Below, in pieces: positions 32,103 through 40,953 of a stretch of 64,000 nucleotides of DNA. The stretch spans positions 62,001 through 126,000 of the forward strand of contig JACRPQ010000005.1 of assembly GCA_016223135.1 (NCBI GenBank), given 5' to 3'. Within the stretch, counting starts at the first letter, position 1; each line of letters starts with the position of its first letter. The position numbers were made by a program, and so were the translations under genes. Source of the DNA: Chloroflexota bacterium (GTDB lineage: Bacteria; Chloroflexota; Anaerolineae; Anaerolineales; Villigracilaceae). The notes below the pieces were generated by a model. It had not been told where the DNA came from, made no database searches, and saw only the letters and a list, made by a program, of their open reading frames with translations.

Positions 32103-32692
32103 GGTTTCTCCCGGTCGAGCCAGAGTTCGCGGTATTTGCGGTTCCAGTCGGTCAGGAAGCGGAAGGCAATGACCAGCCCGCCGGCGATGGCAATCCAAAT
32201 TTCGACGCCGCGCAAGCCAATGAGCCAGAAGACCGGCGCGATGAGGAGACCGGTGAATACGCTGGCGCGCGCGCCATGATGAACGGTAAGGGTGAGCAGA
32301 AGCAGCAGTCCCAGCCCGATGACGAAGGCAAACCAGTTCACCGCCAGGAGCGCCCCGCCAAAGGTTGCCAGCCCCATGCCGCCGCGAAATTGGGCGAAGA
32401 CCGTCCAGCAGTGACCGATGACGGCGGCGGCGGCGGTGAGGGCAATCAGCCAGGGTTCGCCGCCCAAGCGCAGGGCAAGCCAAACGGGCAGGAACCCTTT
32501 GGCAATGTCGAGCGCCAGCACCAGCGCGCCCCAGCCAAACCCCGCCTGGCGGATGGTGTTGGTGGTGGTGGCATGACCGGAGCCGGCGTCGCGCACATCC
32601 ACGCCTTTGGCATAGCGTGTGACCCAGATGGAAAAGGGAAGCGAGCCGGAGAGATAGGCAAGAATGGGCAGAAGCAGTGTCAGGGTGTTCAT
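32099..32692 (-). CDS. plsY: Glycerol-3-phosphate acyltransferase PlsY
   Basis: 197 residues, about five membrane helices. Family motifs: GSLPFS near the start, GSGHATTTNTIRQAGFGWG (motif 1, GSGN-TTN in most members; His replaces Asn here), HCWTVFAQFRGGMGLATFGG (motif 2, GGKG-like; here GGMG), and a third loop near RFLTDW. It acylates glycerol-3-phosphate from acyl-phosphate. The two altered residues are worth noting, although the topology is intact. ATG at 32692 has a TATACT box 8 bases upstream. Confidence 0.83.
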   Translation of the reverse strand: MNTLTLLLPILAYLSGSLPFSIWVTRYAKGVDVRDAGSGHATTTNTIRQAGFGWGALVLALDIAKGFLPVWLALRLGGEPWLIALTAAAAVIGHCWTVFAQFRGGMGLATFGGALLAVNWFAFVIGLGLLLLLTLTVHHGARASVFTGLLIAPVFWLIGLRGVEIWIAIAGGLVIAFRFLTDWNRKYRELWLDREKP

Positions 32693-32700
32693 GGGAGGCG

Positions 32701-32706
32701 AGTATA
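32701..32706 (-). promoter_or_regulatory. -10 box for plsY-degV
   Basis: TATACT, 8 bases before the plsY ATG at 32692; the gene on the other strand has its own box 38 bases away. Confidence 0.45.
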
Positions 32707-32743
32707 GCATAAGGGGAAAAGAGCGGCGCGGGGAACTCTCAGG

Positions 32744-32749
32744 TAAAAT
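32744..32749 (+). promoter_or_regulatory. -10 box for the methyltransferase-glycosyltransferase gene
   Basis: TAAAAT, 7 bases before the ATG at 32757, no good Shine-Dalgarno. Confidence 0.45.
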
Positions 32750-32756
32750 CGTGCCT

Positions 32757-34193
32757 ATGATTCAAGTTCACCCTCCTTTCGACTCCGCCGGGCAAGCCTA
32801 TCAGCAAGCCCGCATTGAACATTGGGATGCCATTGCCCGTCAGCGCGACTCGTGGCAGGGCATGGGCAAATGGTATCACCGCCGCCTGATGGAGATTTAC
32901 CGTTTTTACGTCCCGCCTCGCTTGCGCGTCCTTGAATTGGGCTGCGCCGATGGACGCCTGCTTGCCAGCCTCCAGCCGGCGCGCGGCGTGGGAGTGGATT
33001 TCTCCGCCGAAATGATCCGCCGCGCGCGGGAACGTCACCCCGACCTCACCTTCCTCCATGCCGACGCGCATGACCTCTCCGCCCTGGATGAGACCTTCGA
33101 TGTCATCATCCTCTCCGACCTGGTGAACGATCTGTGGGACGTTCAGCGCGTCCTCGAGCAGGTACATCGGCTATGCACGCCGCGCACACGGATCATCCTG
33201 AACTTTTACAGCCGTCTCTGGCAACTTCCGCTCAGCCTGGCGCAGGGGGCACATCTCGCCACGCGCAACTTGTATCAGAACTGGCTCACTCCCGAAGATG
33301 TGCGCTCGCTGCTCACGCTGGCTGGATTTGAAGCCATTCGCGGCTCACAGGAGGTGTTATTGCCTCTGCCATTGGGCGGATGGGCAAACCGTTTCCTCGT
33401 CCGTCTGGCGCCGTTCAACCATCTGGCGCTTTCCAACTTTGTGATTGCCCGCCCTGCGCCCGTCCGCGCCGAGGAGCCGAAAGTATCGGTAGTGATTGCG
33501 GCGCGAAACGAAGCGGGAAACATCAAAGCCATCTTCGAGCGCGTTCCGCAGATGGGACGCGGCACCGAACTGGTCTTCGTGGAAGGACACTCCAAAGACG
33601 ATACCTACGCGGCGATCGAGAGGGAAATCGCTTCGCATCCTTCGACCCCGAGCCTGCTCCTCAAACAACCGGGCATTGGCAAAGCCGACGCCATCCGCGC
33701 CGGCTTCAAGAAAGCCAGCGGCGAGGTTCTGATGATCCTCGACGCGGATTTGACCGTCCCGCCGGAAGATTTGCCGCGTTTCTACGAGGCGCTGGTCTCC
33801 GGCAAAGGGGAGTTCATCAACGGCGTGCGGCTCGTTTATCCAATGGAAAAGGAAGCCATGCGCACGCTGAATTTCATCGGCAACAAGTTGTTCAGCATGG
33901 CGTTCTCGTGGCTGCTGGGACAGCCCATCAAGGATACGCTGTGCGGCACAAAGGTTCTGTGGAAAAAAGACTATGAATTGATTGCCGCCAACCGCTCCTA
34001 TTTCGGCGATTTCGACCCCTTCGGCGATTTCGATCTGATCTTCGGCGCGGCAAAACTCAACCTGAAAATCATTGACCTGCCCATCCGCTACCGTGAACGC
34101 ACCTACGGCACGACCAACATCTCCCGCTGGCGGCACGGCTTGCTGTTGTTCCGCATGGTCGCTTTTGCGGCGAGGCGGATCAAGTTTGTGTGA
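32757..34193 (+). CDS. Fusion of SAM methyltransferase and GT2 glycosyltransferase
   Basis: 478 residues in two parts. Residues about 40-210: a class I methyltransferase with LRVLELGCADGRLLASL (SAM loop) and FDVIILSDLVNDLWDVQRVL. Residues about 240-478: a family 2 glycosyltransferase with VSVVIAARNEAGNIKAIFERV, GKADAIRAGFKKASGEVLMILDADL (DxD) and the ending CGTKVLWKKDYEL ... PIRYRERTYGTTNISRWRHG typical of dolichol-phosphate-mannose-type enzymes. First gene of the polysaccharide locus, divergent from plsY. A single protein may methylate and transfer, or act on a lipid carrier. Confidence 0.87.
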   Translation: MIQVHPPFDSAGQAYQQARIEHWDAIARQRDSWQGMGKWYHRRLMEIYRFYVPPRLRVLELGCADGRLLASLQPARGVGVDFSAEMIRRARERHPDLTFLHADAHDLSALDETFDVIILSDLVNDLWDVQRVLEQVHRLCTPRTRIILNFYSRLWQLPLSLAQGAHLATRNLYQNWLTPEDVRSLLTLAGFEAIRGSQEVLLPLPLGGWANRFLVRLAPFNHLALSNFVIARPAPVRAEEPKVSVVIAARNEAGNIKAIFERVPQMGRGTELVFVEGHSKDDTYAAIEREIASHPSTPSLLLKQPGIGKADAIRAGFKKASGEVLMILDADLTVPPEDLPRFYEALVSGKGEFINGVRLVYPMEKEAMRTLNFIGNKLFSMAFSWLLGQPIKDTLCGTKVLWKKDYELIAANRSYFGDFDPFGDFDLIFGAAKLNLKIIDLPIRYRERTYGTTNISRWRHGLLLFRMVAFAARRIKFV

Positions 34194-34555
34194 TGGTTCC
34201 TTGCTATTTTCGGGTTTTTATTGGCAATCTGAATTCCACTCGCAACCCAACTGTCAAAGAGGATGGGACAGTTCTAATTCTGGCGAGCAATTCTTGTCAA
34301 GAACGATTACAACGAATGGGGTAATTGGCAGTCGCGTTCCATCCTGTTTTCGTGTTGTTACCATTTTGAAGCAATCAAGTCATAGGACTTTTTCAATATC
34401 TGTTTCGATTATAATTACTCAAAAGAGAATAATTATGACGTCAAGAAGATAGGCGTAGTAATGATTTAGAAAATTCCTACAGAAGAGCAATATCCAGATT
34501 TTTGCAGAGGGGTCTCATCTCTCGTATACCGGAACGGGTATACACTAAGGGTTTT
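34194..34555. other. Gene-free interval, AT-rich
   Basis: About 360 bases between the methyltransferase-glycosyltransferase gene and the next GT-C protein. It turns abruptly AT-rich at 34200. It has short frames but no ribosome site and no recognisable protein. CTAAGGG just before 34556 is the ribosome site of the next gene. No RNA gene or repeat was seen. Confidence 0.5.
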
Positions 34556-36595
34556 ATGCAGATTGAAAAACTTATCATTCAAGTCGTTCTCTCAATAAAA
34601 AAATATCCCCTCAGAGCAATCCTTATTCTGGGATTTGTTCATGGTTTGATTTATGTTTTCATGATCCCGCCTTGGTGGCACCATGAAGAACCGGGGCATT
34701 TTGAATATGTCTGGCTCGTAGCTAATCGAGACCACTGGCCTCAAGTGAATGACTATGATAACAATTTGCGAAGACAAATAGCGGAGTCCATGTTTGTCAG
34801 TGGATATGAGAATTTATTTAACGTTTCACCCAAGAGTCTGAAAGACAATCCAATTAATATAGGCGGAATTCCTGTCGACAGGAAACCAGTTTATTACTGG
34901 TTGGCATCTCTGCCATTAAGGTTAATTCGTGAACAGTCCGTGTTGGTGCAACTTTATGTTGCTCGCTTGACTTCGTTTGTTCTATTCCTGTTCAGTTTGT
35001 GGCTGAGCTGGCTGGTCATGGAAGAATTAATCCCAAAAGAAAATCCGCTGCAATGGATGTTGCCATTCTCTCTTGCTTTATTGCCTGGTTATGTGGACAA
35101 CATGACCAGCGTACATGATGATGTGATCGGCGCTGTTGTTGCGATTCTTTTTCTCTGGCTGAGTATTCGGATAATAAAAAAAGGCGTTTCCCCATTAGTG
35201 TTTGCGGGATGGATAGCATCCATTGTATTGTGTTTTTATTCACGCGACACTACAATACCGCTTGTTTTTCTGGCTCCATTCGTTCTTTTGTTCCGTTTGT
35301 TTAGATATAAGACCCTTCCCTTAATGGGCACATTATTGCTAATTGGCATTGTTGTAGGTGTAAAACTATTTACTCTTCGCGATGCGTCACAATGGTTTTT
35401 CAGCTCGGATGGCGATGCGTCGAATCGTTTACAAGCCTCGAATGCTCCATTTGGGGATTATGTGTTTTCACTGCCAGCTGGCGAAAAAGTGACAGCCTTT
35501 GGACAATCTTTTGCACCGGCTTTCATTAAGCCGTTTCGTAATAAGACGCTGACTTTAGGAGTCTGGATGTGGGCAGATATGCCTGCGCAGGTAAACTTGC
35601 CTGCTCTTGAATATCGTACCCCCGATGGAGTGATCAGTTCACCCTCCACAATTATAGAAATCGGAACAAGCCCGGCTTTTTATACGGTAACTTTCGATAT
35701 TCCATACGAGGCAGGTCATACTTGGCTAAGTATAGTATCGCTCAATTATACAGATCAAACTGTCAATGTGTACCGTGACAGATTTGTTCGTGTGTATTAT
35801 GACGGGTTTGTCCTTGCAGAAGGACAACGCTCTTCTTCACCGCCAGTGTTTGAAGACAAAACATTGCAGTCAGGCACTTGGGATGGCGAACCTTTTGTAA
35901 ACCTAATACGAAATCCATCAGCCGAGCATGCCTGGTTGGGGGTAAGTAAAATTGCTAATATTCTAAAGGCACGAATGTACATTGATCCGGCTCTATATCT
36001 TCAAACAATTCAAGATGTTCAGGGGTTTGGTTGGTATTACCAAGCATCAATCAGCACACTATTTCAAACCTTTTGGGGCAAAGCAGCCGCACAGATTCCC
36101 CTTTTGGGGGGATTTACATATGATGTTTTACAATTAATTTCCCTGTTGGCTCTGGCAGGAATTTTAATCCGTATAATTCAATCGCCATCCCTTTTCAAGC
36201 AACCTGAAATACTCTTCCTGTTTTTCGTTACGATTGCAATCTGGCTGCCGACATTATTTCGAGGCACATATTGGGTGTTTTACTTTGTACCACTTGTTCC
36301 TTACGCACGGTATGCTTATCCAGCAATTATTCCAACCTTGTTGTTAATGAATGCTGGACTTTTAAAAAGCTTACAATGGATTACGGGGCGTTTTGGGCTG
36401 CCAAGATCCTTATCCGTACTGGCTTATCAAACATTTATCATTTCTTTGGCTGTTTATGCAATCTTTAGTTTCGGGGGGTATTTCCATCCATGGCTTCAGA
36501 GCTTTGGATTTCTCATATTACTTTCTTCATTAGCTGTTGTTCTTTTTATGGGATTGCGACATATGGACGGGTTTGGCGCCTCAATTGATGAATAA
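34556..36595 (+). CDS. Polytopic GT-C-like protein with inserted soluble domain
   Basis: 679 residues, about ten membrane helices. The first loop FMIPPWWHHEEPGHFEYVWLVAN is an acidic loop after helix 1, as in GT-C glycosyltransferases and DUF2142 proteins (PPDEPxHF-like). Between the helices lies a beta-rich soluble domain (about 265-430; LTLGVWMWADMPAQVNLPALEYRTPDG ...), probably outside the membrane. Codon use is distinctly AT-rich compared with the neighbours, suggesting import. ATG has AAGGG upstream. Donor and acceptor are unknown. Confidence 0.66.
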   Translation: MQIEKLIIQVVLSIKKYPLRAILILGFVHGLIYVFMIPPWWHHEEPGHFEYVWLVANRDHWPQVNDYDNNLRRQIAESMFVSGYENLFNVSPKSLKDNPINIGGIPVDRKPVYYWLASLPLRLIREQSVLVQLYVARLTSFVLFLFSLWLSWLVMEELIPKENPLQWMLPFSLALLPGYVDNMTSVHDDVIGAVVAILFLWLSIRIIKKGVSPLVFAGWIASIVLCFYSRDTTIPLVFLAPFVLLFRLFRYKTLPLMGTLLLIGIVVGVKLFTLRDASQWFFSSDGDASNRLQASNAPFGDYVFSLPAGEKVTAFGQSFAPAFIKPFRNKTLTLGVWMWADMPAQVNLPALEYRTPDGVISSPSTIIEIGTSPAFYTVTFDIPYEAGHTWLSIVSLNYTDQTVNVYRDRFVRVYYDGFVLAEGQRSSSPPVFEDKTLQSGTWDGEPFVNLIRNPSAEHAWLGVSKIANILKARMYIDPALYLQTIQDVQGFGWYYQASISTLFQTFWGKAAAQIPLLGGFTYDVLQLISLLALAGILIRIIQSPSLFKQPEILFLFFVTIAIWLPTLFRGTYWVFYFVPLVPYARYAYPAIIPTLLLMNAGLLKSLQWITGRFGLPRSLSVLAYQTFIISLAVYAIFSFGGYFHPWLQSFGFLILLSSLAVVLFMGLRHMDGFGASIDE

Positions 36596-36649
36596 GAACA
36601 CCCCGAGCAACGTTGCTTGTTACTTTATCAACTCAACAGGAAAACCTTC

Positions 36650-37705
36650 ATGTTAAAACGGATCGAATTCATTGATATTGCGCGTGGTATTGGGATTCTA
36701 CTTGTCGTGCTGGGTCACAATGATTTTGGGTATATTTCGCCGTTTGCACACCAAGTCATTTATTCTTTCCACATGCCCCTTTTCTTCTTTTTATCGGGTT
36801 ACTTCCTGAATACAACAGTTGGCTTCAGCGATTTTGCCCTCAAACGCTTCAACGCGCTCTTAAAGCCCTATTACTTCACGATATTCATGATCTACTTCAT
36901 GTCCATTTCGTTTGGGATCATGGGGTTTCCAACCGCCGTTCGACGTATCGTCAAATCGCTGTATGCCAGCGGTTATTACCTCGACTGGGTGCAATTGTGG
37001 TTTCTTCCACATCTTTTTGTCGTAAGCCTGTATTCTTTTTTCTTTTACAAACTGACCATCAGGCTGAACAACCGTGTTCTAAGATGGGCGCTACTTGTCC
37101 TGACATTATGGGTTGCAAGCCTTTTTCTCAAAAATTTTTACCCGTTCTCGGTATCAGTTCTTGGAAGATCCTATACGTTTTTTGGGTTACCCTTCAGCCT
37201 TGACCTGACGCTTCTGAGCGGCTTTTTCTTCATCATGGGCGGGGAAATCCGTCAAACCGTGACAGAGCGGACGTTTGAAAATCCCTTTCTGCTTCTTGGA
37301 AGTGGCGCAGGCATGCTCTTGCTTAATTTCTTCTTCAGACAGCAGATTGATTTCAATACGCGCCTATATGAATCATTCCTCATCAATACGTCAGAAGCCA
37401 TCATCGGGATTTTATTCGTTCTCACCCTCTCACGCCAAATTGATTTGCGCTTCAGGAGGCTTGCCGCGACCCTCAAGTATTTTGGCCGCATATCATTGAT
37501 CCTTCTGATCTTCCATGTCCCAATTCAGGCGCTCTGGGGGCAGAAAATCCTGGCAATGACGGACAACCTGCCTCTTTCAATCTGGGGTGGATTTGTTATG
37601 GGCGTGGCAGGATCAGCGCTTTTGCACGAATTGTTTTTCAAAGCCAATCCTGTTGCCTCGTGGTGGATTGGACGCCAGGTGGAAACAGCAGACCGGGTGC
37701 GATAA
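36650..37705 (+). CDS. Acyltransferase 3 (OafA/YrhL) family membrane protein
   Basis: 351 residues with about ten helices. The family opening FIDIARGIGILLVVLGHNDFG carries the conserved His in helix 1; FHMPLFFFLSGYFL and the later RISLILLIFHVPIQ are also diagnostic. Such enzymes O-acetylate polysaccharides or lipids from acetyl-CoA. AGGAAAACC precedes ATG. 54 bases after the GT-C-like gene, on the same strand, so probably one transcript. It converges with a minus-strand gene. Confidence 0.9.
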   Translation: MLKRIEFIDIARGIGILLVVLGHNDFGYISPFAHQVIYSFHMPLFFFLSGYFLNTTVGFSDFALKRFNALLKPYYFTIFMIYFMSISFGIMGFPTAVRRIVKSLYASGYYLDWVQLWFLPHLFVVSLYSFFFYKLTIRLNNRVLRWALLVLTLWVASLFLKNFYPFSVSVLGRSYTFFGLPFSLDLTLLSGFFFIMGGEIRQTVTERTFENPFLLLGSGAGMLLLNFFFRQQIDFNTRLYESFLINTSEAIIGILFVLTLSRQIDLRFRRLAATLKYFGRISLILLIFHVPIQALWGQKILAMTDNLPLSIWGGFVMGVAGSALLHELFFKANPVASWWIGRQVETADRVR

Positions 37706-37767
37706 CATTCAACAACTTATCATCATCTTTCTCCCTCCTGCAATTTCATCAAGAATTGAATTACTGT

Positions 37768-39783
37768 TTATGGACATTTACGTTCGCCAGACTGAGGCAC
37801 GTATAGGGCAATTCCATCTGCGGGAAACACAGCCTCTTCACGATAATTGCACAGGATCACCCTGACAACCCTCCTGACCCAGACGTTATTCTCCTCCGCA
37901 AAACTACGCTCTCTCGACATAATGACGGGGCGTAACGGATCAACAACGATTAATGCAAAACGCTGGTTCTCGATGTCACTTCTGAATTTCAACAGATAGG
38001 GGATATTGTCCGCCATCGCCATTTCCATCAAGTCTTCACGTTCATATTCGGGAATCAAAGTTACATTTTTCAACATACCCATTGAGATTAGATGCCGTTG
38101 GGTGATGAACAACACCTCCCCGCCCTGCGCATTGACCTGATCCACATGCTCCTGCAAACTAACCAAAACCGATTGCGTCCGCGCTTCATCGAATCCGCGT
38201 GCCAGGACAATATTGGATTGAATTTGCGGCAGCACAACTGGGATGCATAGTGCAAGCACGACCAACCAGTGTAATGATAATGGCTGAGGCGAAACACCAT
38301 CCTCACGAAGGTGTCTGCCCACGACCAGGCTGGAAACGACAATCAGCAAAAGAACAAAATAAGCATCCATATTGTGAAGATCTGCGCCGCCGCCGATCTT
38401 CAGGCTCACCAGCAACCCACCTGCAAAAAGCACTGCGAGGGCGGCAAAGAGCAGACCAAGCCGCAAGGGATGAAACGCTTCTTTTTGCGACCGTATTGCA
38501 AGATAGAGAACAACCCAGACAGGCAGAGATGTCAGGAATGCCGCAAGCAGGAGTCCGGGCGGATAGGTTGCATTGGGTAGTAAACGGTACCACAACAAGA
38601 ATGATGTGACGCTCGTGTAAAAATAGCGTACATCAGTCACTCCGGACATGGCAATATACCCCCTTTGAAATAGCAATGCAGTCAAAACACCCGCAATCCC
38701 CCAAAGCGCAGGCTTCCAAAGATAACCCCAGAAAGTTCTTCCCCGCATGGGAGTTTCCAACACGTACAACATCGCCGCGATTATTGCCGGCACAGGATAC
38801 CAATTAATGCGACTCCAGCCACACCAGGCAGAAGCCAGTAGGATTACAAACCAGTTCCTTCGGTCGTCATGAAGCGAAAATCCAGCCAGGACCACCAGCA
38901 AAGGGATGGCAAGATGATAATAAAGAGGCAGCATGAACAGATACAGGAACATCCACAATGCAACCAGCCAACCGCCTCCCCCAGCGCGGACGCCAAGCCG
39001 TTTCATCATGACAGGGACAACTGCCGCCAGCAAAAGGTATCTGATCGCCACCTGCCAGAACCGATGCACCCACAATGGCGCGTCACACAAGTAGGGCGGC
39101 GTCAAGAGCAGATGCAGGGTGGGATGCAGAACGGGCAGGGGATACTCGCTCCCGTAAATCCTCTTGGAAAGAAAAAGCGACGGGAAATAGAAACGGCTGG
39201 TCTCAGACCATCCCATCGAGAAGGGGTACGACGTTACCTGCGACCAGTAAGCCAAGAGAAGCTGCAAGGCGGCTTGAGAGAGCATCACAGCAACCAAAGC
39301 AGTAAACCATGAAATTTCCCTACGATAGATCTTCACCCCCCACATGCCCAGTAAACTAAACAGCCAGAAAATGAAAATACGAGCCCAATCTTCTCCACTG
39401 AGAATCTTTTGAAAACCGCCCAGTGACGAAAGGATTGAAAACCCCGCCACTCCCCCCAGAACCATGATCGCTCCAGCCATCCTTGGAAGACGGTCCAAAA
39501 ACCAAGACAGCTCGAGCAATCCCCAGAGTCTCTCGCGCAACTTGGAAAAACTTACTATGAGCCCTGACAATACCATCACGGCGAACAGGCTCAATCCTGT
39601 CAGCGCGGCGACCCATGAGGGTCTCGCAGGGATGTCCACGTTCAATTTGCCGGCGATTTGAATCAAGTTCCAGCCCGCCAGAATAATCAACAGGAAAGTC
39701 GTAAGCAGGATGAAACGCCAGAATACGGGACGGCCTGGCTGTATCATTGAGGCTTGATATGGATGGTTGAAAGGAACACTCAT
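37768..39783 (-). CDS. Large polytopic membrane protein, GT-C-like (paralogue A)
   Basis: 671 residues, about 13 helices, then a soluble tail of about 130 residues at the C-terminus (FDEARTQSVLVSLQEHVDQVNAQGGEVLFITQRHLISMG ...). It is a clear paralogue of the 44228-46246 product: both have YPFSxGWSExSRxY (GWSE near helix 4), SFLLWYRLLPN and SxKIGGGxDLHNxD. This layout resembles GT-C glycosyltransferases with a C-terminal globular domain. The conserved Asp-His block (GGADLHN) may be catalytic. The substrate is not known. A Met 12 residues in is an alternative start. Confidence 0.72.
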   Translation of the reverse strand: MSVPFNHPYQASMIQPGRPVFWRFILLTTFLLIILAGWNLIQIAGKLNVDIPARPSWVAALTGLSLFAVMVLSGLIVSFSKLRERLWGLLELSWFLDRLPRMAGAIMVLGGVAGFSILSSLGGFQKILSGEDWARIFIFWLFSLLGMWGVKIYRREISWFTALVAVMLSQAALQLLLAYWSQVTSYPFSMGWSETSRFYFPSLFLSKRIYGSEYPLPVLHPTLHLLLTPPYLCDAPLWVHRFWQVAIRYLLLAAVVPVMMKRLGVRAGGGGWLVALWMFLYLFMLPLYYHLAIPLLVVLAGFSLHDDRRNWFVILLASAWCGWSRINWYPVPAIIAAMLYVLETPMRGRTFWGYLWKPALWGIAGVLTALLFQRGYIAMSGVTDVRYFYTSVTSFLLWYRLLPNATYPPGLLLAAFLTSLPVWVVLYLAIRSQKEAFHPLRLGLLFAALAVLFAGGLLVSLKIGGGADLHNMDAYFVLLLIVVSSLVVGRHLREDGVSPQPLSLHWLVVLALCIPVVLPQIQSNIVLARGFDEARTQSVLVSLQEHVDQVNAQGGEVLFITQRHLISMGMLKNVTLIPEYEREDLMEMAMADNIPYLLKFRSDIENQRFALIVVDPLRPVIMSRERSFAEENNVWVRRVVRVILCNYREEAVFPADGIALYVPQSGERKCP

Positions 39784-39808
39784 CTGATCTTTGAGGCTTT
39801 GATCCTAC

Positions 39809-40939
39809 CTACATCGAAAATTCCTTGAGCGCTTCGATGACCTGCATCTGTTCCTCTTCGGTCATGTTGGTGTAGAAGGGCAGGCGCAGGAGCTGGTCGC
39901 TGATTTGTTCGGTGACGGGGCAGTCGCCCACTTTACCGCCGTATTTTTCGCCCATCGGCGAAAGGTGCAGAGGCAGATAGTGAAAGACCGCCTGAATGCC
40001 GCGTTCCTTGAGGTGGGCAATCGCCGCCTGACGCCGCTCGAGGCTGGGGAAGAGCAGGTAGAACATGTGATAGGTCTGCTCGCAGTGCGCGGGGACGAAC
40101 GGCATGCTCACGTGGTTTTCCTCCGCCCAAGCGCCGAGTTCGGTGTAATACGTTTCCCAAATCTGCCGGCGGCGGGCTTGAATCTGTTCGCGCTCTTCCA
40201 GCTGCGCCAGCAGAAAGGCGGCAAGCATGTCAGAGGGAAGGTAACTCGAACCGACGTTGACCCAGGTGTATTTGTCCACCTGCCCGCGGAAGAAGCGGCT
40301 GCGGTTGGTGCCTTTCTCACGCAGGATTTCGGCGTCTTCGATGTATTTCGGGTCGTTGATGAGCAGCGCGCCGCCCTCGCCGCAAGTGAAGTTCTTGGTC
40401 TCGTGAAAACTCTGGGTCGCCATGACGCCAAAAGTGCCGAGCAGTTTGCCTTTGTATTTGCCGAACAGCCCGTGCGCATTATCTTCGACGACCGGGATGC
40501 CGTGACGATTGGCGATTTCCAGAATGGCGTCCATTTCGCAGCCGACGCCGGCATAGTGGACGACGACGATGGCGCGCGTGCGGGGGGTGATTAACGCCTC
40601 GAGCTTGGATTCATCTATATTCAGGGTATCCGGCCGAACGTCCGCGAAGACCGGTTTGGCGTTCCGTAAGACGAAGGCGTTGATGGTGGAAACGAACGTG
40701 AACGACGGGACGATGACTTCATCCCCTTCCTTCAAATCCAAAAGCAGCGCCGACATTTCAAGCGCATGGGTGCAGGAAGTAGTCAGCAGTACCTTGGGGA
40801 CACCGAGGCTCTCTTCGAGCAGGGTGTGCGCCTTTTTGGTGAATTGCCCGTCACCTGAAATGTGGCGGTTTTGCAGAGCCTGCTGCATGTATTCGGTTTC
40901 TTTGCCGACGGTGGTTGGACGATTGAAAGGGATGGTCAT
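39809..40939 (-). CDS. wecE: dTDP-4-amino-4,6-dideoxygalactose transaminase
   Basis: 376 residues, closely like E. coli WecE (RffA): IPFNRPTTVGKETEYMQQAL, KVLLTTSCTHALEMSALLLDLKEGDEVIVPSFTFVSTINAFVLRNAKPVFADVRPDTLNIDE. PLP-binding Lys in SFHETKNFTCGEGGAL. It converts dTDP-4-keto-6-deoxyglucose plus glutamate to dTDP-4-amino-4,6-dideoxygalactose. rmlA and rmlB, which make the substrate, lie just upstream. Start chosen at MTIPFNRP. Confidence 0.93.
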   Translation of the reverse strand: MTIPFNRPTTVGKETEYMQQALQNRHISGDGQFTKKAHTLLEESLGVPKVLLTTSCTHALEMSALLLDLKEGDEVIVPSFTFVSTINAFVLRNAKPVFADVRPDTLNIDESKLEALITPRTRAIVVVHYAGVGCEMDAILEIANRHGIPVVEDNAHGLFGKYKGKLLGTFGVMATQSFHETKNFTCGEGGALLINDPKYIEDAEILREKGTNRSRFFRGQVDKYTWVNVGSSYLPSDMLAAFLLAQLEEREQIQARRRQIWETYYTELGAWAEENHVSMPFVPAHCEQTYHMFYLLFPSLERRQAAIAHLKERGIQAVFHYLPLHLSPMGEKYGGKVGDCPVTEQISDQLLRLPFYTNMTEEEQMQVIEALKEFSM

Positions 40940-40953
40940 GGTGCGCTCCGTTT

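Noticed and set aside
34194-34555. Hidden gene or RNA in the 360-base gap
   Set aside because: No frame with start signals, no strong hairpins or tRNA-like arms; only a shift to AT-rich sequence.
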